Positions 43,718 to 56,359 of a DNA stretch of 64,000 nt are shown piece after piece. Under the pieces are notes generated by a model that did not search any database, had not been told where the DNA came from, and saw only the letters and a list, made by a program, of their open reading frames with translations. How positions within the stretch are numbered: the stretch's first letter is position 1; each line of letters opens with the position of its first letter. A program made the position numbers and the translations under genes. The stretch is from Prorocentrum cordatum. Its lineage: Eukaryota; Sar; Dinophyceae; Prorocentrales; Prorocentraceae. The DNA is taken from positions 767,681-831,680 of the forward strand of contig CAUYUJ010015948.1 in assembly GCA_963575745.1 (NCBI GenBank). The letters are read 5' to 3'.

Positions 43718-45136
43718 TAGCCTGGCGAAGGACCCAACCATATGCAACTGTGAATACCGCAAGTGTGAATATCGTTTTCGGCGGCGCTACCTCTGGGTAG
43801 TGGAGACGCATGCGAACGCCCCCACTGGGGCCTTCGGTGGAGCTCCCTATGGGGCTACGAAACGCTGCCCTGGGTGGAGGAACCGCATGCAGGCAGCCCC
43901 ACTGGGGCCTTCGGTGGAGCTCCCTGTGGGGCCACGAAACGCTGCCCTTGGTGGGGGAACCGCGTGCGGGCACCCCCACTGGGGCCTACGGTGGAGCTCT
44001 CTCTGGGGCTACGAAACGCTGCCCTGGGTGGGGGAACCGCATGAGGCAGCCCCACTGGGGCCTACGGTGGAGCTCCCTCTGGGGCTACGAAACGCTGCCC
44101 TGGGTGGGGGAACCGCATGTGGACACCCCCACTGGGGCCTTCGGTGGAGCTCCCTATGGGGCTACGAAACGCTGCCCTGGGTGGGGGAACCGCATGTGGA
44201 CACCCCCACTGGGGCCTTCGGTGGAGCTCCCTCTGGGGCTACGAAACGCTGCCCTGGGTGGGGGAACCGCATGTGGACACCCCCACTGGGGCCTTCGGTG
44301 GAGCTCCCTCTGGGGCTACGAAACGCTGCCCTGGGTGGGGGAACCGCATGTGGACACCCCTGGGGCCTTCGGTGGAGCTCCCTCTGGGGCTACGAAACGC
44401 TGCCCTGGGTGGAGCCGCATGCGGACACCCCCACTGGGGCCTTCGGTGGAGCTCCCTCTGGGGCTACGAAACGCTGCCGGGGCTACGGCTGGGGTGGGGG
44501 AACCGCGTGTGGACACCCCCGCTGGGGCCTTCGGTGGAGCTTCCTCTGGGGCTACGAAACGCTGCCCTGGGTGGGGGAACCGCATGTGGACACCCCCACT
44601 GGGGCCTTCGGTGGAGCTCCCTCTGGGGCTACGAAACGCTGCCCTGGGTGGGGGAACCGCATGTGGACACCCCCACTGGGGCCTTCGGTGGAGCTCCCTA
44701 TGGGGCCACGAAACGCTGCCCTGGGTGGGGGAACCGCATGTGGACACCCCCACTGGGGCCTTCGGTGGAGCTCCCTATGGGGCCACGAAACGCTGCCCTG
44801 GGTGGGGGAACCGCATGCGAACACCCCCACTGGGGCCTTCGGTGGAGCTCCCTATGGGGCCGACGCTGCCCTGGGTGGGGGAACCGCATGTGGACACCCC
44901 CACTGGGGCCTTCGGTGGAGCTCCCTATGGGGCTACGAAACGCTGCCCTGGGTGGGGGAACCGCATGTGGACACCCCCACTGGGGCCTTCGGTGGAGCTC
45001 CCTATGGGGCTACGAAGCGCGTGAGAGGTGTGCCGAGAGCAGAGGCAAGGAGGGGGAGGAGGGGGAGGAGGAAGGAGAGGAACGCGGGGCACCGTCTCTT
45101 CAAAACGAGGACCCAACACCACAGGATGGTTGGGAA
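43718..45136. mobile_element. Composite repeat, copy B, inserted in the telomere-like satellite
   Basis: The left end TAGCCTGGCGAAGGACCCAA then CCATATGCAACTGTGA and the right end CAAAACGAGGACCCAACACC then ACAGGATGGTTGGGAA match copy A at 24,839-25,948. Between them lie 16 units of a 76-77-bp minisatellite built on CCACTGGGGCCTTCGGTGGA then GCTCCCTATGGGGCTACGAA and ACGCTGCCCTGGGTGGGGGA. Telomere-like satellite units abut both ends. CCCAACCAT at the left and ATGGTTGGG at the right give a 9-bp terminal inverted repeat. The unit is stop-free in all plus frames and not a multiple of three, which generates three overlapping frames of 340-455 codons. Confidence 0.65.
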
Positions 45137-47815
<2,679 letters not shown>

Positions 47816-48150
47816 GACCCCGGTGGTAACTATACCACGAGAAAAATCCAACAACATCAAAAGAAACATAAACAGGACAACGAAACGCACACAGAGAGAT
47901 CAATGCGCAGAGAGCGCAATGATGCGGGTGCTGATGGCGACGACGAGGACGACGTCGGCGATGGCGATGGCGGCTTTCTTTTCTCGCCCGTGCGCAGGCA
48001 AGCGTGCCCGCGTGCGAAAGCGCGGCCGACGGGCAGCCGCGAAAGCAGCGACGCGCTGCGCGCAAAAGTAAGCAAGCGCCGGAGGCAGCTCTTCAGAGGG
48101 TTCTGCAAGGAAAGAAGCGCCAGAGGCAGCTACTCAGCAATGCCGCGCCC

Positions 48151-50990
48151 TCACCTTCGCCGCCCGGGCAGGCCCCGGCGCTCTGTTTCCTGATAGCGCA
48201 GGCGCCGAGCATTCTTCTTGAGAGTAGCCTCCTCCGTCTGCGACTCGCTGCGCCCCTTCCTCGTCGCGAATATCGGCTGTCGGAGGTGCAACGTGCGCAG
48301 GAAGTGGCGCGAGCAAAGGCGGCGCCCGTAGCTGAACATCTCCGCCAGCGTCGCGAGTTGCCCCGCCCTGATGCACCACGTCTCGCCAGAGGCAGAGTCG
48401 TCGCAGACGCACTTCAAAAGCGGGGTCTCGCCGCCATCCGCGCCCAGGATCCACTTCATCTCCGCCAGAGGCAGGAAGTCCGTATCCCTGGTAGCGTTCT
48501 TCCAGGCCAGGTAATCACGCGCCCTTTCGCTCGTGACGTGCTGGTGATGCCAGAACCTGACGTGGCAGAGATTGTCCACGAATTCAGAAGGCACATCCCT
48601 CCACCCGCGTTCCCCCCCAGTGCCGCGCCTCGCCGCTGTGCTTCTCGAGGATGTGCTTGACGTAGGAATCGTCGTCGGGAATCCCTGCTTTGCGCTTCGA
48701 TGCCTCGAAGGCGTCTGGCGCCAGCGCCGCCCGCCCGTCGCCGAGCACGGCATTCGGGTATGCCTCGGCGAAGGGCGCGCCAGGGGCAGCGTCGGCAGCC
48801 CACAGCTCCTCCCACAGCCGCCGCCTGTAGCGTTGCTTGTTGGAGGCCAGCGCGCGCGACGGGCCGCAGCTGCCCTGCGTTATCTGGGTTGTCGTTTCGG
48901 TGGGGGGCGCCTTCGAGAAACTGCCTCCATGTAGGGATCGGCTCGCAGTACCAGTCGAGCTTTCGCTGCATTTGGGAAGCGCTTCTGTCCTCGAGCTGCG
49001 GCATTTGCCAGTCTCGGACGCGAGCTTCGGCGTCGGTTTCCCAATGCTCCTTGTCGTCGACGAAGTGCTGCTGCCTGGCGCACGTTCGGACGACGATGCG
49101 AAGCACAGCCTTGCGTTCGTCGGGCAATCGTCTGAGCTTCCCCTCAGAGAGAGACGAGTCGTCAGGCTCACTTCCTCTGTTGCGCCAGAGGCAGCATACT
49201 CGGGTGCGCCAGAGGCAAAATCCTCCCGCTCGCCCTCTGATGATCTAGAGGAAGCAGCATCCTCCTCGGTCGGGCGATCCAGAAGCATCCTGCTCCGCCG
49301 CTCTTCGGAGGGCTCAAGTCTCCCCCGTCGCGTCGTGACGGTCGACTCGCTCGCGTCGCCGTTGACGCCCTCGTCGACAGAAGAGCTTCCCAGCTCAGGA
49401 GCTGGAGGAGACGGAGGCGCGCTCCCTGTTGTAGCGGGTGGAGGCGCCGCGATCGCACTGGCCAAGGCAGGCGGAGGCGCCGCGATCGCACTGGCCAAGG
49501 CAGGCGGAGGCCAAGGCAGCGGGCCCAAGGCCGTCGCTGCTGAAGGCGCCGGATAGCCGCCGGAGGCAGGCAGGAGCGGCGCGGCGGCAGGAGCAGGCGC
49601 GGGCGCCAGGGGAAGCTGCCCTGGCGGCGGCGGCTCTGGCACGTCTCGGGGAGGATGACGTGGCGGCGGCGGCCGCAACTGAGGCCGCGTCGTCGCCGAA
49701 TCAGCTGGCCAGCTGGCGGCCGGCGGCGGCGGCGGCGGCGAGCTGGCAGCCTCGCCGGCGCTCGCCCATGCCTGCGAAACCAAATCAGCGGGTGGCATTT
49801 TTACACGCGCGCCAGAGGCAGCGGTGCTGGTATTCTGCGAAGACGCCGCGGCAGGCGGCGGCGCCGCCTTCTGATGCAGCGGAAGCGGCGCCTTCTTCGC
49901 ATGAACCTTTGGCGCCGCCTGCGGCGGCCACGCCGGCGGCGCAGGCCGCGGCGTGACTGGTGGAGTAGCGGCGCGGCCGCCGCCGCTCACGCTGGCAGGC
50001 GCAGGGGCTGGCGCAGGAGCAGGCGGCGGGAGTGGCGCAGGAGCTGGCGCAGGAGCAGCAACCGCAGCAGCTGCAGCAGCAGGGGCGGCGGGCGCGCCAG
50101 AGGCAGCGGACGCGCCAGAGACGGCGGACGCGCCAGAGGCAGCGGAGACGCCAGAGAGAGAGAGAGAGAGAGAGAGCGTAAAACTCCGCGGCGTGCACGT
50201 CAGGCACGCGGTGGGCGGCTTCGACAAAGTCGAAAAAGACTGACCGCGCCAAATCCTCTTGCTCCCCCGAGAGCTTCTTTCTAGGAGCAGGTCTCCACCA
50301 CAAGCCGAGCAGCCCAGAAGTGTGTCCAGACACCCTTTTGGCGGCATCGTTCACGGAGCACCCGATGGGCATCTCCACGCGAGCCGACGCCGACAGGATC
50401 AGGTCAAATGGGCTCTGGTGGTATTTGACCGCGCGACCGAACTGATCAAACTCAGCTGGGTCGCGTTCTTTCTCTGCTCTGTATTTTGGCGACGTAATGA
50501 CCATGGGGCGGGCGGGCGCCAAAGCCCAGATCCCGCGGATGTTCGCGCAGTGCGCGTGCGTCAATGGCCCCCCGGCCGCGCCGGAGGCAGCGGAGTGCTT
50601 GGGCAGCGCCGCCTTGCCATTGATGCTTCCAGGCGCTTGGGGCATCTCTGCAGTAGGCGCGAGGAACGGCGGTATCCACCATTCCTGGGCGACCCTGTCA
50701 AAGTCGATATTGGCGCGCGCGCGCGCCGCGGTCTCTGGCCGCCCGGCCCCGGCGGAGGAGCCGGCGTGAAAGTAACCCCGCCGCCAGCTCGGATGGGATG
50801 TCCAACCCGCCAGGTCCTCCAGGACTCGGTTGCCGACACCGCGTCGAAGTTCTTCTCAACAGAATCCGCGCCAGAGGCAGCGTTCTGCTGCTGGCCGCCG
50901 CGGTGGCTCAGCACGGCAAACGCGCCGCGGTCGCGTCTGCCCAGCTCGAGCCTGCAAATGCGACGGACATGCGGAAGGGGCAGGGGGGGG
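48151..50990 (-). pseudogene. Paralogue 1 of an unidentified family (GLWWRP ... LGADGGETPLLK protein)
   Basis: Reading frames change several times but the pieces line up with paralogue 2. Order: SVEKNFDAVSATESW (~50,850) and PIRAGGGVTFTP; INGKAALPKHSAASGAAGG (~50,600); SVNDAAKRVSGHTSGLLGLW with WRP then ARSVFFDFVEAAH (~50,230-50,350); a (GA)n tract at 50,157-50,181 where the frame changes; a long Ala/Pro/Ser-rich linker (50,150-49,250); HFVDDKEHWETDAEARVRDW (~49,050); KQRYRRRLWEELWAADAAPG (~48,800); DVPSEFVDNLCHVRFWHHQH then YLAWKNATRDTDFLPLAEMK, WILGADGGETPLLKCVC and AGQLATLAEMFSYGRRLCSR (48,590-48,270). The motif CGCCAGAGGCAG occurs at least eight times, read as AASGA or LPLA. Function unknown. 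Confidence 0.55.
50157..50181. repeat. (GA)n microsatellite in the coding region of paralogue 1
   Basis: A 25-bp GA run (CT on the coding strand). Upstream coding reads AEFYALSLSLSLW in one frame, downstream in-frame Ala/Ser-rich sequence reads in another, so slippage here is the probable cause of one frameshift. Confidence 0.85.
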
Positions 50991-50999
50991 GGGGGCAGC

Positions 51000-51515
51000 A
51001 GCAACACCAAAACGAGCAGCAGCAGCACAAGCAGCAGCAACACTGAGGGGCAGCCTCAGCAGGGGGAGGACGAGCAGCAGCAGCAGCAGGAGAAGAAGCG
51101 GGAGAAGCAAGAAGAGGAGAAGCAGCAGCAGCATCACCACAAGCAGCAGCAGCAGAAGCAGCAGCATTGGGGGGCAGCCACAACAGAGGGAGGCTCAGGA
51201 GCTCAGGAGGAGGAGCAGCAACAGCAGCAGCAGCAGCGAGAGAAGCAGGGGGGTGATGAGGAGGAGGAGAAGCAGCAGCACTAGCAGCAGCAGCAGCAGC
51301 AGAAACAGCAGCAGCAGCAGCATTGAGGAGCAGCCTCGGGAGGAGGAATCGGAGGAGGAGCAGCAGCAGCGCGAGCAGCAGCAGCAGGGGCAGTGGCTTG
51401 AAGGAGGAGGTGGAGCAGCAGCAACAGCAGCGGCAGCAGCCGCAGGAGAAGCTGGAGGAGGCGGAACAGCAGCAGCAGCAGCAGCAGCTGGCAGCAGCAG
51501 CAGCAGAGCATGAGC
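51000..51515. repeat. (CAG)n-rich repeat
   Basis: AGC/CAG triplets with GAG, GGAGG and AAG interruptions over 500 bp, plus a 12-G run at ~50,985-50,997 and a C run at 51,523-51,536. Poly-Gln/Ser (plus) and poly-Leu/Cys (minus) frames are artefacts. It separates the two paralogues. Confidence 0.9.
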
Positions 51516-51616
51516 CTACTTCCCCCCCCCCCCCCCGCGCGCGGCTGCGAACCAACGGGGCAGTCCAGAGCACCCAGTGCGGAGCCCTAGTCGGGAGAAC
51601 CCTACGCCAAAGGAAG

Positions 51617-51693
51617 GAAGCGCCAGAGGCAGCCTGCAAACCATTGCTGTGAAAAGGGTATCAGCGCCAGAGGCAGCCTGCAAACCATTGCTG
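51617..51693. repeat. Short tandem duplication containing the 12-bp motif
   Basis: AGCGCCAGAGGCAGCCTGCA then AACCATTGCTGTG occurs twice, at ~51,619 and ~51,664, separated by a few bases. The duplication carries a copy of the dispersed motif at its left edge. Confidence 0.85.
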
Positions 51694-53518
51694 TGTTTGA
51701 TCCATGTAAAGCCTGTACATGTCAACAGCAGTGCAGAACTCTGCGCCCATGTAAAATAACTGGGCGAGCGTGGCGACTTGACCAACTCGGATCTCCACAT
51801 CGAAGTCACGTCTCCAAGGAGGCGTCGCGCCAGAGGCAGCGGATCTCCAAGGAGGCGTGCGGGCCCGACGGAGCAGCGTCGTCTGGCCACCATCTGTGTC
51901 CAAAACCCACGCAGCCTCTTTCCACGTGAGCCGGCCCTCGGACTTCCGATTGTACAGCCACCTTTGCGTTTCCTCGGTCCTTGCGAACTGGGAATGCCAG
52001 TCTCGGATGAAGAGCATCGAGAGGTTGCCGAAGTCCTGGAGGACTCTGACCTCCCCGTCGTGCTGGTTGAACAATTGCCTCAAGAAATCAGGAACGGTCT
52101 CGATGGACCAATCATCGCGAAGCAACTTCCACGTGGGTGAATCCCGCGGCAAGCACCGGACGAGCGGACCACCGCCAGAGGCAGGTTTCAAATGTGGCCA
52201 GGCGTGAGTAAGCCAACATTCCTCCGCGAGAGAAGCGTTTTTGAAGTCCTCCCTGAAAAGGTTCAGATAATGCATCTACTGCGACCCGAAAGCCTTCACA
52301 ATGTCCCACCGCTCGTCCTGGCACTCGACCTTGTCGCTGAAGTGCTCTATGCCGTTGATGATATCTGAAGGGTTCGGAATGGGAAAGCATTGCTCGTGCA
52401 GGAGGGCGATGAGGCTGGAGACGCGACGTCGCATCCTCTTCGTGAGGTTTGCACTGCGCAACCAAGCTACTGCTTCCGTTGGCCAACCTCGGTAATCCGT
52501 AAAATGAAGCTGTTTCAACTTAACATTCCGCGTTGCGCCAGAGGCAGCAGGAGAAGCAGCGCCAAAGGCGGCGGCAGGCATTGCGCCAGAGGCAGCATAA
52601 CGCACTGCGCCAGACGCAGCACCACGCTCCGCGCCAGAAACAACGTCTTCCCTGTCAGAGCCTGCGCGGTCCGTTTTGCCCCCATAGCTGCTGTCGTTGT
52701 CGGGGTCGGAGTGGCTCTGCTCCGAAGAGTCGGATTCTTGCTCGAAGTCGTCGGATTCTGTCGCCAAGTCGACTGGGTACTTAGGTCCAGTCTTCTTCCG
52801 TTCCGCCTCCGCGGGCTCCTCGCCGCCTGATCCCGCGAGCGCGCCAGAGGCAGCTTTGGGATCGCCGCTTGTCCACGACTCACCCTCGTCCATGGGAGAG
52901 ACGCTCTGCGCATCCAGCTCGCAGACGTCGAAGAACACCTGCCGCGCAGCCCTGACGCGCGTGTCAGTCCAGCCTGGACCTTTCGGACGCCACCAAAGAC
53001 CGAACATGTCCTTGTGGATGCCCTTCGTGGTCTGGCCCATGTGAAAGACCTGCCCACTCCCTGCCAAACTGACCGAAAGGCTGCATGGGGCTCTGGTCGC
53101 CATCGTTTGCGCGGCCTCGACTATCCCGCACACTCTCGCACCCCTTCCCCTTGTAATGGAACAGGAGCGTCGCCGCGACAGGATGCTCAATTGTCAACGC
53201 GGCCACGCGGTCAACGCTCATCGGGCGCTGCGTCGTCGCGCCAGAGGCAGCGGCCAGAGGACCGGTATCATGCATATGCAACTTGGGCTCTTTGCCAACT
53301 GGCTCGACGAGCGGAAGAAGGGACATGGGAATCGAGACTACGTCGCCCAGGAACTTGCCGCCCCTCATCCGCGCGTAAACCCCTCCTTCCACGCGCCCCC
53401 CAAGGGCGCCAGAAAGGCCCGCGGGCGCAGCGCAGAGTTGGCGGAGCGGCCGCCCAACGTAATCTCTTGCTGGGCGCTCACTCTTCCACCGCAGCGCGCG
53501 GCCCGTCAGGTCTTCCAC
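51661..53518 (-). pseudogene. Paralogue 2 of the unidentified GLWWRP / LDTDGGQTTLL family
   Basis: Frame one (53,518-~53,120) has GGKFLGDVVSIPMSLLPLVE, LHMHDTGPLAAASGATTQRP and VAALTIEHPVAATLLFHYKG. The frame then changes to 53,190-52,276, which carries MGQTTKGIHKDMFGLWWRPK, AARQVFFDVCELD, an acidic Ser/Asp linker, four AASGA-type copies of the 12-bp motif, and LLHEQCFPIPNPSDIINGIE. A TAG at 52,276-52,278 interrupts it, then the same frame continues MHYLNLFREDFKNASLAEEC, VPDFLRQLFNQHDGEVRVLQ, AWVLDTDGGQTTLLRRA and VGQVATLAQLFYMGAEFCTA, to 51,661. The two ends match paralogue 1 (GLWWRP, VFFD; DGG.T.LL, GQ.ATLA..F..G...C). Function unknown. Confidence 0.6.
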
Positions 53519-53519
53519 C

Positions 53520-53956
53520 GCCGCCTCATCGCAACCGTCCTCGGCGCCAGAGGCAGCCGCTTGCGCGCGCGCGCGATGCTCGCGATGGCGGCCGCCAAGA
53601 AAAGAGGCGCACTCGAGCCGAAAAGGCTGCGATAGACGACAGCGATGGCGGCTGCGAGGGCGAGGGCGGGGCTGACAAAGAGCGCGCAGTAGAGGGCGCA
53701 GGCAGGGGTTAGCGGAGCGAGGCGGGAGCGAAGCTGAGGGCGAAGATAACCTCGGAGCAGGGGGCGACCATGAGAAAGCTGAGGGCCGGAGCGAAGCTGA
53801 GGATGGAGATGGCCTCGGAGCAGTGTAAGGAGCTGGTCAGACTACAGAACGTCAGGCTGATGTCGGAAGCAGTGCGAGGATCAAACGGGAGCTCGCACGA
53901 GGATGGGGTGGAGCAGATGCACATTCGCAGGAAGTTTTTTTTTCTCTCTATATATA

Positions 53957-53993
<37 letters not shown>

Positions 53994-54089
53994 AGCAAAC
54001 GCATTAGAGAGGTCTCTACGCAATCTACGAAAGGATCTAGGGGCGCCAGAGGCAGCCACATATTTGCGCCAGAGGCAGCAACTGTCAGC
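53520..54089. other. Intergenic spacer with a (TA)n tract
   Basis: GAAGCTGAGG-type short repeats at ~53,700-53,830 (GGAGCGAAGCTGAGG three times) and (TA)n at about 53,947-53,987. Three copies of the 12-bp motif lie at its edges (53,540; 54,041; 54,063). No gene. Confidence 0.6.
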
Positions 54090-56090
54090 ACGGCGTGCGC
54101 ATCGCAAAGAAGCGCTCCACCGCGTCAACGCCAGGAAGATGCAAACACCCTCCTTCGCGGAAGTGCTCGGCCAGAGCTTCGACGCGATCCTCGTTCAGGT
54201 CAAACTTGAGCGCGTGCCGCGCGAGCGCCATGCAGAGCAGTGGCATTTGCCGGAAAAGGCCGCGAAGAGAGGTAGTCGCACAAATCCATGGCGCCCCCGA
54301 GAGCGCGATGCACTGTGCCCAGTCCCACGCCAGAGGCAGTGAATGCTGCGTGAGGCGTATCCGCGATGAACATTATCCGCAAGCGCATGCGAACGGCGCC
54401 CCAGCACTCGGACCCCCACCCCCGCACATGAGGCATGGTTTCGCGCAGCTCGAATCGTCAGCTTCGAGCAAATTGCGCCTGCGCAACAAACGACAAGAAG
54501 TCCATGACGCTCGAAAGACTACTGTCCCAGGCGGCGTGCCAGTTGGGCAGTGGCCGCGCAACTCCAGCACGCCAGCGCGGGCGCTTGCGACAAGGAGTAC
54601 CGCCGGAAGAGGCGGCGCCAGAGGCAGCCGAATAATCCGCGGCAGCAGCGGGGCTCGAGAGTTCAGCCTGCTTTGCGCATAGCCTCTGGCGTGGAACCTC
54701 CGCGCGCGCAGACATGATGCCCAAGTCACCCGCTACAGTAACAGGAGGTGCTGGCTGTGGCACCTCTTCACGCCCGATCACCTCCTTAGTGTTCTGAGAA
54801 AGACAGAGGAAGCGCACCAGATCATCCAGGTCGTGCGTGGCGCCAGAGGCGGGCCAGACGTCCTCATATATGAAATTGCAAACTTCGACGGCGTCCTGGT
54901 ACCAGAGATCTCCGGCAGCCGCGACCCCCCTTTCAGCGCCAGAGCCCATGCCAGCAAGCACATCCCAATCCCTCTCGGATAAAGTCGGTCGAACATCCTC
55001 TGCCTTGAAAAGCCAGCGCAAAAGCGTTGTGCGCGCATAAGTCGCATTCGCCCACAACCGTACACAAAGCAGATGCACCTCGCAAGTGGCATACGATGCG
55101 CCAGAGGCAGCAGCTGCGCCGGAGGCAGCAAAGGATGCCGCCAACTGCTTCGTGGTACCCTCCAAACGGCCACCTCGCAATTCCTCCATGAGGATCTTGA
55201 ACTCCTCCTCCGCTAGTCTCCTCTTGGTCGGATTCATCGCGAAGTGGTGGGGGAAGATGCCAGCGTCGCCGCCGCCCAAAGCGCGCACCTGACGTCGCGG
55301 CATGATGTCCACGGTGCCCTCGTTGCCATTGCATACGACCGAGAACTCATCTGGTTGAAGAATTACCATGGCCTCTCGCCACGCACGTTCGTGCAAGGCT
55401 GCTCGGCCCTGTGCGTCGGCCACCAGGGGTTCGCCCTTGCGCCGCAGCAAATGGTTGAGGATGCACGCGGCTGGCCACCTCCAGTAGCAAGGAAGCACGA
55501 TGCAGATAATCTCCAAACGCAACGAGCCAGAGGCAGCGAAATGTTCTCGAAGCACCATACCTGCCACTATACCCATGCGAGCGTCGCGCTTGTGACGCAG
55601 CGACGCGATGCAACCGCCCCGCACGTAGTCACCGAAGCAGTTCGCGACAGCCCCGATTAAGTTCCGCATCCGCTTCACCTTAAAGTGTGCTCCACGGCGC
55701 ATGGGGCGGAACTGATGGCAATCCTCAGTCTTGCACGACCCGTCGTCGCGAGCGCGCTGCCCGCAGCTGGGGCGCCAATGCGCCGTCGGCGAGTAAAGCG
55801 CAGCGCAAACTTATGCGGCAGAGGCAGCAGGCGCGCCAGGAGGCAGCGATTCAGTTTATCTTTGCGCTCGCCTGCACAACGACGGAACCTGCGGTCCATT
55901 CGCCTCAGGCGCGTGGCTGTGTCGCTGGCCTTGAGCCCAAGCTGCGGTCTGCCCTGCTGCTGCTGCTGCTCCTGCTGCGGCTGCTGGTCCTGCTGCCGCT
56001 GCTGCGGCTGTTGCTTCTCCTTTTCCTGATCCTCCTCCATCCTCCTCCTCTCCTGCTCCTCGCCCCCCGCCTCCTCCTCGGCCTCCTTGC
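54090..56090 (-). CDS. Unidentified protein with repeated AASGA insertions (frame-interrupted)
   Basis: The central frame (55,702-54,458, 414 codons) is clearly coding: HFKVKRMRNLIGAVANCFGD, LVADAQGRAALHERAWREAM, FHHFAMNPTKRRLAEEEFKI-like sequence, LLRWLFKAEDVRPTLSERDW, YQDAVEVCNFIYEDVW, DLDDLVRFLCLSQNTKEV. The 12-bp motif is read in frame as EHFAASGS, SFAASGAAAASGASYA, WPASGATHD and YSAASGAA. Upstream, in another frame (56,090-55,690), a poly-Gln stretch precedes DTATRLRRMDRRFRRCAGER. Downstream, two more frames continue: RMRLRIMFIADTPHAAF (~54,390) and then HALKFDLNEDRVEALAEHFR, EGGCLHLPGVDAVERFFAMR with a stop near 54,092. No known family. The three frame changes may be introns or indels; extent is approximate. 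Confidence 0.55.
55955..56060. repeat. (CTG)n-rich stretch, poly-Gln on the minus strand
   Basis: CTGCTGCTG with CGG and CTC interruptions. It encodes QQPQQRQQDQQPQQEQQQQQ in the likely N-terminal part of the adjacent minus-strand gene. Confidence 0.8.
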
Positions 56091-56359
56091 CAGGTGAAGA
56101 CGCGCAAACCATATTTTGTTCCTCGACTTTTACAAGCGACCGAGACATACATTCAAAATCTGCAAACAGCCCGAATAATGGTAATCGCCAATGTGGCCAA
56201 CAGCCGGGTTGCGAGTCTGAATTTTGCACTCGCCCGAGCTGCTTTTGCTTTGCCAATGTTGCAAACGGCCGAATCGTGAATCCCAGCATGCGCCACAAAC
56301 AATCGATCGGCGAAGTCCGGCTGAGCAAACAGCCAAACACTAAGAAACCACATTTTGCA

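Noticed and set aside
49168-51284. Poly-Gln and Ala/Pro plus frames at 49.4-51.5 kb
   Set aside because: They are antisense shadows of the minus-strand gene and of the (CAG)n tract. The conserved paralogue blocks are only readable on the minus strand.
54380-54395. GCATGCGAACGG at ~54,384 as a further copy of the composite repeat
   Set aside because: Only about 13 bp are shared with the 25.3-25.8 kb units, with no neighbouring similarity; likely chance.
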